From Tubulanus polymorphus (Eukaryota > Nemertea > Palaeonemertea > Tubulaniformes > Tubulanidae): a stretch of DNA of 64,000 nt. The notes under the pieces were generated by a model that was not told the DNA's origin, did no database searches, and saw only the letters and a program-made list of their open reading frames with translations. Both the position numbers and the translations under genes were made by a program. The stretch is taken from the NCBI RefSeq assembly GCF_964204645.1, contig NC_134026.1, positions 18,494,650-18,558,649 of the forward strand, given 5' to 3'. Below, one piece after another: positions 37,201 to 47,129 of the stretch; position 1 is the first letter of the stretch; the number at the start of each line of letters is the position of its first letter.

Positions 37201-37703
37201 TATGCGCACAGTGCTTGAAATGTTTGGATTTTTTAGAAAATTATTTCTGAAAATAACGAACTTCAAAGTTCAGTACCCTGAATTTCTATGTGCACGGCAA
37301 AAACTGACCACCGATTTTTATATCGCTCAAATGTCGCATTGTTGTAAATTTGAGAAATGATTTTTACATAACTGCGAAAAGTAGAGATTCACGCGGTTTG
37401 AATGTTGCTGAAGTTGTCAAAATCCATCCATCGACAGATGAAATATGATACAATACACATCACGGATAGTTTTTAAAAAAGAGAAAAAAATGACCCAACA
37501 ATACGGGACAAAAGTACCCTAACAAAATGGCGGCTAGCAACTGTAAAATGGTTTATTAAAACTTGACTAATTGAAACCTAATCTTGATATAAGACTGCTA
37601 TTTGTATTTCAGGCCGCAAGATGAAAATCATCCAACTGTGAAACCTCATTGTTACGTGGATAATTTAGCTGAAGCAGTCGATTTATACTTGAAATATAAA
37701 TAA
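28270..37703 (+). CDS. LHPP: LHPP: phospholysine/phosphohistidine inorganic pyrophosphate phosphatase (complete, 7 exons)
   Basis: LHPP is a cytosolic HAD-family phosphatase acting on pyrophosphate and on phosphohistidine/phospholysine. Exons: 28270-28403, 31109-31299, 31703-31856, 33075-33138, 33583-33675, 34426-34517 and 37613-37703 (stop TAA). All have AG/GT borders and join in frame to 272 codons; human LHPP has 270. HAD motifs are all present: [10 protein letters not shown] (motif I; the Asp nucleophile, with Ser where most HAD enzymes have the second Asp, as in human LHPP), VRFCTNETQ (motif II Thr), [11 protein letters not shown] (motif III Lys) and [16 protein letters not shown] (motif IV). 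The cap region includes [18 protein letters not shown] and [18 protein letters not shown]. The closing [13 protein letters not shown] also matches the family. HDHD2 is the nearest alternative, but VRFCTNE and the C-terminus favour LHPP. Intron 1 (2.7 kb) and intron 6 (3.1 kb) are packed with transposons. Confidence 0.95.
28587..28608 (+). repeat. Short interstitial telomere-like tract
   Basis: Overlapping TTTAGGG/TTAGGG units (gggtttagggttagggttt) lie next to the cluster of Mutator-like copies in LHPP intron 1. Confidence 0.6.
28687..28793. mobile_element. Internal-deletion derivative of the Mutator-like element
   Basis: Carries the first ~60 bp (TAGTTAGTTACC ... ATACCAACG) joined directly to the last ~46 bp (gaaaatatccgatcg ... 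AACTGACTA) of the 848-bp element. It is therefore a 107-bp two-ended remnant. The flanks share ttagggtc but not a clean 9-bp duplication. Confidence 0.7.
28808..29654. mobile_element. Mutator-like nonautonomous element, copy 2
   Basis: Nearly the same length as copy 1 (847 vs 848 bp) and highly similar across its length. AGGGTCTAG occurs at 28798-28806 and again at 29655-29663, a 9-bp duplication with one extra base at the left junction. It lies in LHPP intron 1, about 100 bp from a telomere-like tract on one side and next to another on the other. Confidence 0.75.
29656..29745 (+). repeat. Degenerate TTAGGG-type tract
   Basis: Loosely repeated gggttaggg/gggtctagaggg units in LHPP intron 1, including ggatagggttagggttaggg near 29724-29743. 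Not a long perfect array. Confidence 0.55.
29788..29865 (+). mobile_element. tRNA-derived SINE head
   Basis: A-box-like tggtctagtgaa and a B box GGTTCGAATCT about 40 bp apart, starting gagctcggtgg. The spacing is right for a tRNA-derived Pol III promoter. The acceptor ends pair poorly, so it is a SINE or tRNA pseudogene rather than an active tRNA. Confidence 0.5.
30466..30540. mobile_element. Very short palindromic MITE in LHPP intron 1
   Basis: tgtgacactatcacaatttgt at the left is answered by caaatttgatagtgtcaca at the right, an inverted repeat of about 19-20 bp with 2 mismatches around a ~31-bp centre. Confidence 0.55.
30745..30885. mobile_element. Degenerate relative of the 25238-25517 piggyBac-like MITE
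   Basis: Shares, partly in inverted orientation, cagtgcgtctata, tatttcactgtttgacacg and catacaccgcacagcagtg with the TTAA-flanked element. The ends are eroded and no TTAA pair remains. Confidence 0.45.
32125..32520. repeat. Degenerate tandem repeat, about 130-bp unit, three copies
   Basis: The phrase gccatcttgaatttct followed by gcaattcttgat and a tttcat stretch recurs near 32140, 32290 and 32410 (most diverged) in LHPP intron 3. No coding potential. Confidence 0.45.
33294..33560. mobile_element. MITE with GCCGTCGGA ends in LHPP intron 4
   Basis: gggccgtcggaacagg at the left and ttccttccgacggctctg at the right form a short inverted repeat. About 270 bp, no open frame. The right end lies about 23 bp upstream of the exon at 33583-33675. 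Confidence 0.5.
34080..34320. repeat. Diverged intronic repeat related to 775-1200
   Basis: Shares tagtcttgata, atcgttataggacac and gattgtgg-gagtttcatcaag with the SCPx intron repeat, at roughly three-quarters identity by eye. Confidence 0.4.
35536..35789. mobile_element. MITE with CAGGGTCC-ATCTAAG ends
   Basis: The left end CAGGGTCCCATCTAAG and the complement of CTTAGATCGGACCCTG are inverted repeats. ATGAA lies outside both ends (35531-35535 and 35790-35794). It is 254 bp and rich in gcaagt/cttgcc words. Its right duplication touches the start of the large foldback element. Confidence 0.7.
35794..37557. mobile_element. Foldback-type element: two ~565-bp inverted arms around a 620-bp centre
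   Basis: The left arm (35794-36362) begins ataaaccattttacagttgc, and its complement closes the right arm (about 36986-37557). The arms stay closely similar throughout, e.g. gttagggtacttttgtcccg against its complement near 37507. The centre (36363-36985) has only short frames and no recognisable transposase. It sits in the last LHPP intron, 55 bp before the final exon, so the unspliced transcript could form a ~565-bp hairpin. Confidence 0.8.
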
Positions 37704-37727
37704 GAAAAAACTATGAAGGCAACTCCG

Positions 37728-37768
37728 TCGATCTTGGTTGTCTAGACGTCGATCTTGGTTGTCTAGAC
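37728..37768 (+). repeat. 20-bp tandem duplication in LHPP 3' UTR
   Basis: GTCGATCTTGGTTGTCTAGA occurs twice in direct succession, starting 25 bases after the stop codon. Confidence 0.7.
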
Positions 37769-38491
37769 ATCAGCTGCCCATGAAAACAAACTTAAACCTG
37801 GGACATAGAACTGACTAAGATAAAGCAGATGAAGTAGCTGCTAGAACTGTTCACCACCAGAAAATATACAGTAAACCTTGCATATAATGTACCAGATGGG
37901 ACCAGATTTTTGCCGGATATATATGAAATCCATTGTATATCGTGCAATATCTTGCAATATCTTTTATATCAAATTCAAATACATAATCTTTTTTACTGGT
38001 ATGTATTTTTGGTTGTATGTATACAACGTATTTTGTCCTGTATGATGAATGTAGGCCCTACACATAAAGAAGACACAAAATGAAAACGTTTTACATAAAA
38101 TTTGTGTTTGAATTTTAAGAGCTAATCAGAGCTTCAAATGCAGGGCATATATCAAATCTGTACTGATCAGATTTAGGTAGTGTTTTTTTATAAGATTTCC
38201 AAGTAGTTCCTTTCGGTGCGGTGTATGTGAATGTTCCATTTTCAATACTTTGGAATTATAGTTGGACAGTAATGAGACCATTGTTTTCACTACAATATAA
38301 GTGAGTATCCAGTTTATCTGAAGGTGTTTTATGTTAGGTTTACTGTATCTGTAAGATGCACAGCTCTATAAACGGTTCTAGAAGTTTTAAGAGCAATGGA
38401 CAGTCTGACCTCCATCAGCCCATAGATATCTATAATTGGCTTTTCAGCATTTTATTTGTGAGATAAGTAGTTTACATTTGGTTTATAATAT

Positions 38492-38497
38492 AATAAA
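38492..38497 (+). promoter_or_regulatory. Candidate polyadenylation signal of LHPP
   Basis: AATAAA in an A/T-rich run (taataaaaataaa) about 790 bases beyond the LHPP stop. The choice among neighbouring hexamers is uncertain. Confidence 0.4.
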
Positions 38498-39235
38498 AAT
38501 AAATTTACAATGAAACAAGAATTTCGTTTCTCAGAACTTGAGTATAATACCAGTGGGATTATTGCATTGACTTTTCATCCATCATCCGTCTGTTGAAGGA
38601 ATCTAGTTTATTTTTAGGCTACGCAGAAAATTTCTTGCTTTTTATCAGTTTCATTTTCCGCACGTAACAAAAGAATATACCAAAAGGAACGATGCACATG
38701 ATTGCGCACAAAACTTTGTTATATTGAACAGAGAGGAAATTAACTGGGACAACAGTTTATCATGGGGAGAGAAATCAAGGTAACCATTTACACAAGACTG
38801 AGAATTTATTTAAGCCGACTATTTGGTTGTACACAACCCCCTCCCCTTGTGGTATAGCTGTTCACAGTAATTAAAGAATGAATATAAGAAATGATGAATC
38901 AGTTATGTATGCAATCTTCAGGATAGGCCTAATGACTAGATATCATTCATTCATTTTGTGTTGATTTATAGAACGACTTCGATGTTAAAGTAATTTTTAA
39001 GATTAAGATGTAAGTTGAGTTCCAAGCTGTCAATTAAAGAGAAACATGTGCGCGGTGTGTGTGTGCGGTCAGACATGTGCCTCAACTCGACCAATAAATG
39101 CGAGAACCCACTATCAAATGCATCGATCAAAATTACTGGAGACATTTATTAATTCTGTTGATTGTTATCTAACGGGAAACAATGGTAGTCCGGTTGCCAA
39201 TTTTGATTTGGATTTTTAATACATTTTATTCTACC

Positions 39236-40790
39236 TTTTAGGTCTGCTTTTATTTTTCACTGTACATGAAACCATTGGGCAATCTTATCAATTCTTTTAA
39301 TCTTTCTTATCATATGTACGCAGATGATGACCAACTATATAAAGTGGTCCGCCCTGATACCGCTGAGATTTCTGAGGGATTACAGGTTTTGAGTGATGCT
39401 GTGTCTTGTATTGATGAATGGATGACGATAAGAATGCTACAATTAAATCAGCCAAAAACACAGTTTATGCTACTTCATGAGATCCGGTAAAGAAAAAGCT
39501 GCCCGTCAATATATCACTTACAAAAAGTAATCACGCTCTCTATCCTTCCAAGAGTGTAGTCAACCTTGGCGTCATTTTGATGATTCTTTTTAATTGGGCG
39601 AACAAGTAAAGAGTGTGTGTAAGAAAGCAAACTTCCATCTATATTGCTGAAACGAATAGACGTAAACTTTGTTTCGTCGATTCCACGATCAGGAGAAAGG
39701 TGTACTTTCGTGCTGGTGGACCAGTTGATACCGTGCGTATGTTGTAGAGAGACTATTAAAGAGGTGTGCTCTACTATCGGAAGTGATCCTTTGTCGAACG
39801 TCTTTTAAAATCCGAATCCAGACGAGGAGAATACTAACTAGTATATTTTCGATGATCTGACGTGAATATTATTTATTGATGTATGTCAAAGCTCGCGACT
39901 CGCAGGTCGGCCTTTTCGCTATAATATCCGGAGCTCACGACTCGCAGGTCGGCCCTGTTCTGATCTGATCTATCCTGAACTCGACTGAACTGAGCTGGAC
40001 TGGACTTTTTGAACTATCTCAAAAATGTTAAATAGATATTTATAAGTGATGACTAGAGTTGACATAAGCGTAAAACTGACATGTGAGAGAGTGCCAAACT
40101 TACAATATACTATTCAGAACTATGATGATATTAATTATCTTTCTCCAAAGTTGGTAATTACTAAATCAATAGAGTATCTACTTCAATTGTTATTTTACTG
40201 ATAATCATAAGATATACATCTGACATTGAAACTATAGTGTAAAATCCTCATTTCATAACATTGCCTTAGTAAGATACGACGTCTTTAGGATTTTGAAACC
40301 TGTGAACTTTTCTGTCAATTCGCTAGTCATTTCGAGAATTGATTAAGTTAATTCTCTTTAAACTGGATTACCTCTCTCATTACTAAATAAATTGCAGTTA
40401 GTCCAAAATAACGCTGCAAGACTTATTACTAGGACGAAGCGTGGTGAACACATAACTCCCATTTTAAAACAACTCCACTGGCTTCCAGTTCATAAACGTA
40501 TTTAATTTTGAAATATTACTAATGACGTACAAATGTCTAGATAATATAGCGCTTGAATATTTATCTGAACTTTTAACTCCATACATTCCATGCCGTCAAC
40601 TATGCTCAAGTTTGGATAGGTCAATTCTCTGTAAACCAGTTCCTAGGAGGAATATTGGCTCTAAATGTTTTAGCTATACGAGTCCTACTTTATGGAATTC
40701 ATTGCCAAAATCTACTCGTGATAGCAAGTCACTGACAATTTTTAAAAAGAGGCTAAAAACTCACTTTTTTAATGAAACTTATGATTGAAA
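39236..40790 (+). pseudogene. Non-LTR retrotransposon (CR1/L2/Jockey-type) RT 3' part, broken
   Basis: Degenerate reverse transcriptase of a LINE. The frame at 39266-39490 has YHMYADDDQLY (catalytic YADD), then DEWMTIRMLQLNQPKTQF. Near 39550 it reads SVVNLGV. At about 40396-40500 it gives LVQNNAARLITRTKRGEHI and LKQLHWLPVHKRI. At 40522-40788 it shows the family's C-terminal tail (TYKCLDNIALEYLSELLTP, SPTLWNSLPKSTRDSKSLT). Frameshifts and stops separate these blocks, and 39700-40390 lacks RT similarity, so an insertion or heavy decay lies there. That gap holds a duplicated ctcgcgactcgcaggtcggcc motif. No 5' part is present: it is a dead, 5'-truncated copy. Confidence 0.85.
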
Positions 40791-40954
40791 CGTTTTAATT
40801 GAAATGTTGTTTTTCAATTTCGCTTGAAAGGTGAGAAAAACCGGAGTGGTTGCCTGCCTGATTATTACATTCAGCAGTAAATTTGGCTTTTCTGAGGTAT
40901 TATAAACGAAAGTGTGACTAATACTATAAGTCTACGAGACTGGCCCTCGGGTGT

Positions 40955-41225
40955 CCTTAATTATATCCAAATAAGGGCAATTTTTCTCGCAAATTGTCAC
41001 GAATATTCACGAATTTCAAAAGATACATGTAGAAATTTATCACATGGTTACACAGATAGAATTGTGTGAAAATGCTATATAAGAAATCTCTTCCAGTGAG
41101 ACTGGTAAGAATATGGCGATTGTATTTGGAAGTGTGAAATGCAAATGTAAGTGAAACTGTTACAAGTATTACTATTGTACATTTTGATTTATTAGTAGTT
41201 TACTGATCAGACGAAACCATTTTTG
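40955..41225 (+). repeat. Direct repeat, copy 1 (pair with 43470-43841)
   Basis: Shares with the second copy aataagggcaattt, tagaatt-gtgtgaaaatg, tagtgagactggtaa-type sequence, tgttacaag and a closing tctgatcrgacga. In this copy the sequence continues as aaccatttttgaacc. In the other it is cut exactly there by the AT-rich module. Confidence 0.6.
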
Positions 41226-41904
41226 AACCTCTGAATAACTGAACTAGTATAACATGATTAAATATTAGTATCTAAACTGACGTTATGAAGTAAAAGTAGA
41301 TGACAAATGTGGTGAAATATTTGATCTGGTCAATTAATTCATAGAAACATCCAAAAAACTGATCAGTAAATTGTATCGACATAGCAGGTGTGAGATATAG
41401 AACGGGAGAAACACACTAGATAATTGGAAGGTGTTAGTAGCAAGAGGGGTCTGATCGGTAGTAGTGTGACCTGTGTGCATTTCTGGCTAGCACCACAACG
41501 ATAATTTGTAATGTCGAGGGAGAGGTAACAGGTAGGGAATGGAACTGTGAACAAGGCAACCCACCATAGCAACTTATGTACTGAAGACTCCATCCTACTC
41601 GGTAAACCGACTGCATCGGTGAAATTCCATTACAAATTTTCTGATCCCCAACGTAAAACGGCTAAAATTCCCGATCTCTCGAGTCGGTATTCGGTAATTC
41701 GGCAAAAAGTTGCGGTCCAGCAAATAGAACCGAGTTAGGCGGAGTGTAACGTTTTTTTTGGAAAACAACAAGCGTCCGCCGTCGATGATGGGAATATCGC
41801 AATTACTGATTTGGTTCAAATTAATAGCTGTTGGCGTCATAAGCAAGGTATGGTGACTGATTCAGGCCATGTAAGAAAAAAAATCACAAATGGTGCAAAT
41901 TTTT

Positions 41905-42200
41905 ATTACAGACGCCTAAAAGTCGTTTTAACGCGCAATAAAGCGAAAATTACCATGTTAAAACGAGAAATCCGCGCGATAAACGAAAAAAAGTCGTTTT
42001 ATGCACGATAAAGCGAAAAATACTCGTTTTATCGTGTGATAAAACGTTAATATCGTGTGATTTTTTTCGTTTTATTGCCGCGTTAAAACGGAAAATGGAG
42101 AAAACGGAATTTGTTCTTTCGTTTTATCATGATTTGAAACGAATAAGAAATCATTTAATTGCGAAAATTTTTCTCGTTTTAAATGGCGAAATATGTAATA
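41905..42200. repeat. TAAAACG/CGTTTTA-rich repeat, related to 56028-56335
   Basis: Dense alternation of aaaacg and cgtttta words (gtcgttttaacgcgcaata, cgtttatcgtgtgataaaacg types), giving many overlapping short palindromes. The same vocabulary recurs at 56028-56335. Confidence 0.55.
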
Positions 42201-42456
42201 ATGAATTTAAAACGTTTGGAAAACATTTTGGAAAATGTCTATCAGATCTAAACGGAGAAAACACAGGTCACACTTTAGCATCAGTTCATTATTCAACTTC
42301 ATAAACACCAGACAGTAACGAGGACCCTGTCCACAGTTGTGAGTTCAGATTTGACTGCGGAACTGGATCCAGAAGTTCCCAAGAGCTGTTATCTATTCCA
42401 AAAAGAGAAATCTTTCAATTACTTATCGAAAAGCCAAAAACTTGAACTTAAACCTA

Positions 42457-43123
42457 GACGTATTGGCCCCACTCCGCGCGGGTGCGCCACCGTGCGGGAT
42501 TTACGCGAAGCAGCAAACACAAACATGGCCACTCTCTCAATTTTCAATGATAGAAATCGTGTGTGCATTTCAATTATTTCGGCTGTTAGGGTTTTAAGGC
42601 ACAATATAAGTTGATGATGTGATATGGCGATGTTAATTAATGATAATTCCGCGGTGAAGCTAGTCACGAACGGTGCCGATTGAGTGTACAGCTGCCAAAA
42701 ACACTGAAATGTGCATAGTTGCGTTACTATTTGCAGTGAATTGCAGACGAAACATGAAGCCTTAACGGCCGTTTAAAAAAAAAATTATACCAATCGCAAT
42801 AGTAAAATAAAAATGAGATAGAACCTAAGTTAAAATTCTGGCCATTTCTAAAATGTTATTACTAATTTTTAGTCAGTGCGGAACGTTTAGTTTTCCAACA
42901 ATAATGAGGGGTGGTAGGTAGTCATGCAATTCAAGTCATCATTTATTACACGTTACTTCCGTGTTGTTGAAAATCTCGCGAGTCCTGGACCAAACCCAAT
43001 TGAACAATGTGATCTGTGTGCTGGCCACAAATGCACACAGATCACACTACCATACCCATTACACACTCCAGTACCCACAGCTTACATATATCCATCCAAA
43101 TATTTAGAGTGTCTTTCTCCCTG
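42457..43123 (+). repeat. 0.67-kb repeat family, copy 3 (full length)
   Basis: Runs from gacgtattggccccactccg to gtgtctttctccctgg, the complement of the tandem pair at 12935-14267. The perfect 14-bp stem tgtgatctgtgtgc at 43008-43021 pairs with 43033-43046 around an 11-base loop. A 92-residue frame starting MQFKSSFITRYFRVVEN runs through the hairpin. No known protein domain. Confidence 0.75.
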
Positions 43124-43239
43124 GATTCGAAACGGGGACATCAGGGATGCTAGACCTTTGAACAAGTTTGTAAGTAAGTCTGGTCACTGTGGTGATTGGT
43201 GACCAGTCAGGTGTGGTGACTATTCACTAACAATACCCG

Positions 43240-43440
43240 CGATCATTCTCTGATTACAACAATTTCTGGTACGATAACCACACTCAAACGTGGTGAACAA
43301 ATGATAAGATAACGGTGACGGTGACGATGATCTCTAGTGTGAGATCGAAACGTCGTGTTCTTATATTTTAGATTGTTTCAATTAATAAATTCTCGATTTT
43401 AGATTTCTTTTAATTCGTAAATAGTGGGTTTTCATCTTAC
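43240..43440 (+). mobile_element. Possible Penelope-like element terminal (pLTR) remnant with hammerhead-like core
   Basis: The segment gacgatgatctctag..gtgagatcgaaacgtcgtg (43318-43353) has a GATGA box, a 6-bp stem GATCTC/GAGATC and GAAACGTCGTG. This is the layout of hammerhead cores in Penelope-like elements, but the first box differs from CUGAUGA at two positions. No RT is adjacent. Confidence 0.35.
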
Positions 43441-43469
43441 AACAATTTCATTGCCAGGAATTTGTTAGG

Positions 43470-43841
43470 GCAGTTATTAATTAATTTCAAATAAGGGCAA
43501 TTTCCACCAACATTTTCATATTGTGAGAAAACAAGAACATAAATACAAATTCGAAAACACGTTTGAAATCATTGCTTATTTGTCTGAATTTCTAAAGCGG
43601 ATTTTCAAACAGAAATATTCACGAATTCTCGTCCCAGTAAAAGATAAATGTAGAAATTTACTACATAGTTACAAACATTAGAATTGTGTGAAAATGTCAT
43701 ATAGAAAAATCCCTCTGTTCTAGTGAGACTGGTAAATGTATTGTAATGGTCGATGGACGTAAATATATTGCAAATGTGAGTTAAAATGTTACAAGCGTTA
43801 TTGTTGCACGTTTTGAGTTTGTAGTTTTCTGATCGGACGAT
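43470..43841 (+). repeat. Direct repeat, copy 2, interrupted by the AT-rich module
   Basis: Second copy of the 40955-41225 sequence. It ends at gatcggacgat immediately before agtaatagggg, the first bases of the module. Confidence 0.6.
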
Positions 43842-44184
43842 AGTAATAGGGGTAATGGGCTTTCAAATCAAAGGTCGAACGGTCGAGCTCATAAAAAATG
43901 AAAAATATGAAAATAATAACAATTTCTACTTGAATTAGTCGCGAAACTCATAAAAAATGAAAAATAATTCTCACACACTCGAATTTATTTTTCATTTTTG
44001 CTCGCTAGAAAAAAGTGCGAGTAAAGTGTGAGTGAAATAAATTCGAGTGTGTGAGAATTAGTTTTCATTTTTTATGAGTTTCACTCCTAATTCAAGTAGA
44101 AATTGTTATTATTTTCATATTTTTCATTTTTTAATGAACTCGACCATTCAACCTTTAACCTGAAAGCCCATTACCCCTATTACT
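43842..44184. repeat. 343-bp palindrome, copy 1, at the left end of the AT-rich module
   Basis: Starts agtaataggggtaatgggc and ends with its complement gcccattacccctattact. The arms are about 150 bp and continue through aaaaatgaaaaatatg and ctcacacactcgaa. A near-identical copy is at 47130-47473. In both places the sequence to the right (AT-rich leader, then the ORF) is the same while the sequence to the left differs, so the left end of the repeated unit is exactly at this palindrome. Confidence 0.85.
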
Positions 44185-44306
44185 CTTAAAATATTCATAT
44201 ACATGAATAAAATATATATGAATAACATATAAATCGGATAGGTTATTCAATATAAAAAGTGTGAGTGAAATAATTCATATTTAAAACATTGAATATTTAT
44301 ATTTGA

Positions 44307-44861
44307 ATGAGTTTTAATAAAAATTTTGTTATAAAAATGAAGAAAGAAGAAGAAGAACCCAACTTTAAAATCGAAATCAATGAAATCAATGAAACCAATA
44401 AATCATTTTCACAGTTTTACATTAAAAATTATGTTTCAGCAACAAATTTATTGTCCGCAAGGTATTATAAAATTGAAAATATTACTGTAATTAATCAAAT
44501 ATTATCAAATGAAACATATTTAATTACTGAACTAGTAGATACTTTTGATAATGGTGTTAAAAATCCTAAATTGTTCAATACAGTTTTAAATTTTAAAGGA
44601 ACTTTAGATGAAAACATAATTAATATTCTTAAAACTCCTTTCAATGAAAGAAATGATGATATAATACATTCAAAAGATTACAATGATTTGATTAACTTAA
44701 GAATTGAAAAAAGACAATTATATTATTTCAATTTTGATAATAAACAAATTATCTATAATGAAAATTCATCAAATATTGGAATTCAATGTGAATTAGATAA
44801 TGAAAAATCATTTAAAGATAGTGCAGTTCAATGTAATTTAGATGATGAATTTGACAGTTGA
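44307..44861 (+). CDS. Unrecognised 184-residue protein of the AT-rich module (ORF1)
   Basis: I do not recognise this protein. The frame is intact from ATG to TGA and very AT-rich, unlike the host exons. The N-terminus MSFNKNFVIKMKKEEEE is charged; the body is rich in Asn, Ile, Lys and Glu with no signal peptide or membrane segment. Near the end, GIQCELDNE and AVQCNLDDE form a two-fold motif. The last codons and stop (EFDS, TGA) lie inside the first unit of the 24-bp tandem array, so the array appears to have expanded from the 3' end of this ORF. It follows the 343-bp palindrome after a ~120-bp leader. A second copy at 47595 shares the first ~75 residues and is then cut. Intactness and a conserved duplicate suggest a real gene of a mobile element, but expression is unproven. 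Confidence 0.5.
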   Translation: MSFNKNFVIKMKKEEEEPNFKIEINEINETNKSFSQFYIKNYVSATNLLSARYYKIENITVINQILSNETYLITELVDTFDNGVKNPKLFNTVLNFKGTLDENIINILKTPFNERNDDIIHSKDYNDLINLRIEKRQLYYFNFDNKQIIYNENSSNIGIQCELDNEKSFKDSAVQCNLDDEFDS

Positions 44862-46760
44862 AATGATAAACTGTTTGGCAGTTGAAATGATAAATTGTTT
44901 GATAGTTGAAATGTTAAATTGTTTGACAGTTGAAATGATAAATTTTTTGACAGTTGAAATGATAAATTGTTTGACAGTTGAAATGATAAATTGTTTAACA
45001 GTTGAAATGATAAATTGTTTGACAGTTGAAATGATAAATTGTTTGACAGTTGAAATGATAAGACAGCTGAAATGAAAAATTGTTTGACAGTTGAAATGAA
45101 AAATTGTTTGACAGTTGAAATGATAAATTGTTTGACAGTTGAAATGATAAATTGTTCGACTGTTGAAATGATAAGACAGTTGAAATGATAAATTGTTTGA
45201 CAGTTGAAATGATAAATTGTTTGACAGTTGAAATGTTAAATAGTTTGACAGTTGAAATGATAAATTGTTTGACAGTTGAAATGATAAATTGTTTGACAGT
45301 TGAAATGATAAGACAGCTGAAATGATAAATTGTTTGACAGTTGAAATGATAAATTGTTTGACAGTTGAAATGATAAATTGTTTGACAGTTGAAATGATAA
45401 GACAGCTGAAATGATAAATTGTTTGACAGTTGAAATGATAAATTGTTTGACAGTTGAAATGATAAATTGTTTGACAGTTGAAATGATAAATTGTTTGACA
45501 GTTGAAATGATAAATTGTTCGACAGTTGAAATGATAAATTGTTTGACAGTTGAAATGATAAATTGTTTGACAGTTGAAATGATAAGACAGCTGAAATGAT
45601 AAATTGTTTGACAGTTGAAATGATAAATTGTTTGACAGTTGAAATGATAAATTGTTTGACAGTTGAAATGATAAGACAGCTGAAATGATAAATTGTTTGA
45701 CAGTTGAAATGATAAATTGTTTGACAGTTGAAATGATAAATTGTTTGACAGTTGAAATGATACATTGTTCGACTGTTGAAATGATAAGACAGTTGAAATG
45801 ATAAATTGTTTTACAGTTGAAATGATAAATTGTTTGACAGTTGAAATGTTAAATTGTTTGACAGTTGAAATGATAAATTGTTTGACAGTTGAAATGATAA
45901 ATTGTTTGACAGTTGAAATGATAAATTGTTTGACAGTTGAAATGATAAGACAACTGAAATGATAAATTGTTTGACAGTTGAAATGATAAATTGTTTGACA
46001 GTTGAAATGATAAATTGTTCGACTGTTGAAATGATAAGACAGTTGAAATGATAAATTGTTTTACAGTTGAAATGATAAATTGTTTGACAGTTGAAATGTT
46101 AAATTGTTTGACAGTTGAAATGTTAAATTGTTTGACAGTTGAAATGATAAATTGTTTGACAGTTGAAATGATAAATTGTTTGACAGTTGAAATGATAAAT
46201 TGTTCGACTGTTGAAATGATAAGACAGTTGAAATGTTAAATTGTTTTACAGTTGAAATGATAAACTGTTTGGCAGTTGAAATGATAAATTGTTTGACAGT
46301 TGAAATTATAAATTGTTCGACTGTTGAAATGTTAAGACAGTTGAAATGATAAATTGTTTGTCAGTTGAAATGTTAAATTGTTTAACAGTTGAAATGTTAA
46401 ATTGTTTGACAGTTGAAATGATAATTTGTTTGACAGTTGAAATGATAAATTGTTTGACAGTTGAAATGATAAATTGTTTGACAGTTGAAATGATAAATTG
46501 TTTGACAGTTGAAATGATAAATTGTTTGACAGTTGAAATGATAAATTGTTTGACAGTTGAAATGATAAATTGTTTGACAGTTGAAATGATAAATTGTTCG
46601 ACAGTTGAAATGATAAATTGTTTGACAGTTGAAATGATAAATTGTTTGACAGTTGAAATGATAAATTGTTTGACAGTTGAAATGATAAATTGTTTGACAG
46701 TTGAAATGATAAATTGTTTGACAGTTGAAATGATAAATTGTTTGACAGTTGAAATGATAA
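44850..46760 (+). repeat. 24-bp tandem array, left (+) arm, nearly 80 units
   Basis: The unit begins TGAAATGATAAA and ends GTTTGACAGT. Most units are identical or one base off. A 17-bp short unit (the 24-mer lacking 7 bases, tgaaatgataagacag-type) appears at intervals, e.g. near 45060, 45165, 45305, 45395, 45585 and 45670, giving a higher-order pattern and shifting the reading frame. Because 24 is a multiple of 3, one + frame (LTVEMINC repeated) and the - frames (YHFNCQTI, ISTVKQFI, FQLSNNLS) stay open for hundreds of bases. These are repeat artefacts unless shown otherwise. The same array in opposite orientation lies at 49015-50690. Confidence 0.95.
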
Positions 46761-47129
46761 AAAAGTTGTCTGAGCATGGCTGCACCATTTCCAGAATCAA
46801 ATTGTTAAATCCGATGTAATAAAATGTTTTTATGGTGTTGATCTTAGTGCCGACATCATGATTTGATAAAAAATTAAAAGATATTTACGAGAAAGGAGAG
46901 TTTGGTAGTCGGTCGGCCACATGTATATTTTTGAAAAAAAGTTATTATACCCACAATTTTGAAAAAGGGTCGGTAGGAAATTATATTTTATTCTAAACAT
47001 GATTATTTGAAACGACGAAATATAGGGTCGGTCGGGCCCGAGAAGCAGGGTTTTCTTTTGGTTCTGGTCTTATGTGGTAAATTTTCAGTTTCACAACTTA
47101 ACTGTGGGGTCAATACAATAATAATCGTC
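46761..47129. other. Unique segment between the left array and the second palindrome
   Basis: No known gene. Contains ggtcggtcgg-type words at 46900-46915 and 47023-47040, and an AATAAAATG near 46819 that could serve as a polyadenylation signal for transcripts through ORF1 and the array. Confidence 0.4.

Noticed and set aside
40955..43841. LTR retrotransposon bounded by the direct repeat pair
   Set aside because: The repeats lack TG..CA ends, and the interval contains no gag/pol sequence, only other repeats.
44995..45765. 256-residue - strand open frame (and similar ones at 46306-46819, 48997-49491, 49702-50385)
   Set aside because: Pure translation of the 24-bp tandem repeat; openness follows from a unit length divisible by three and occurs in several frames at once.
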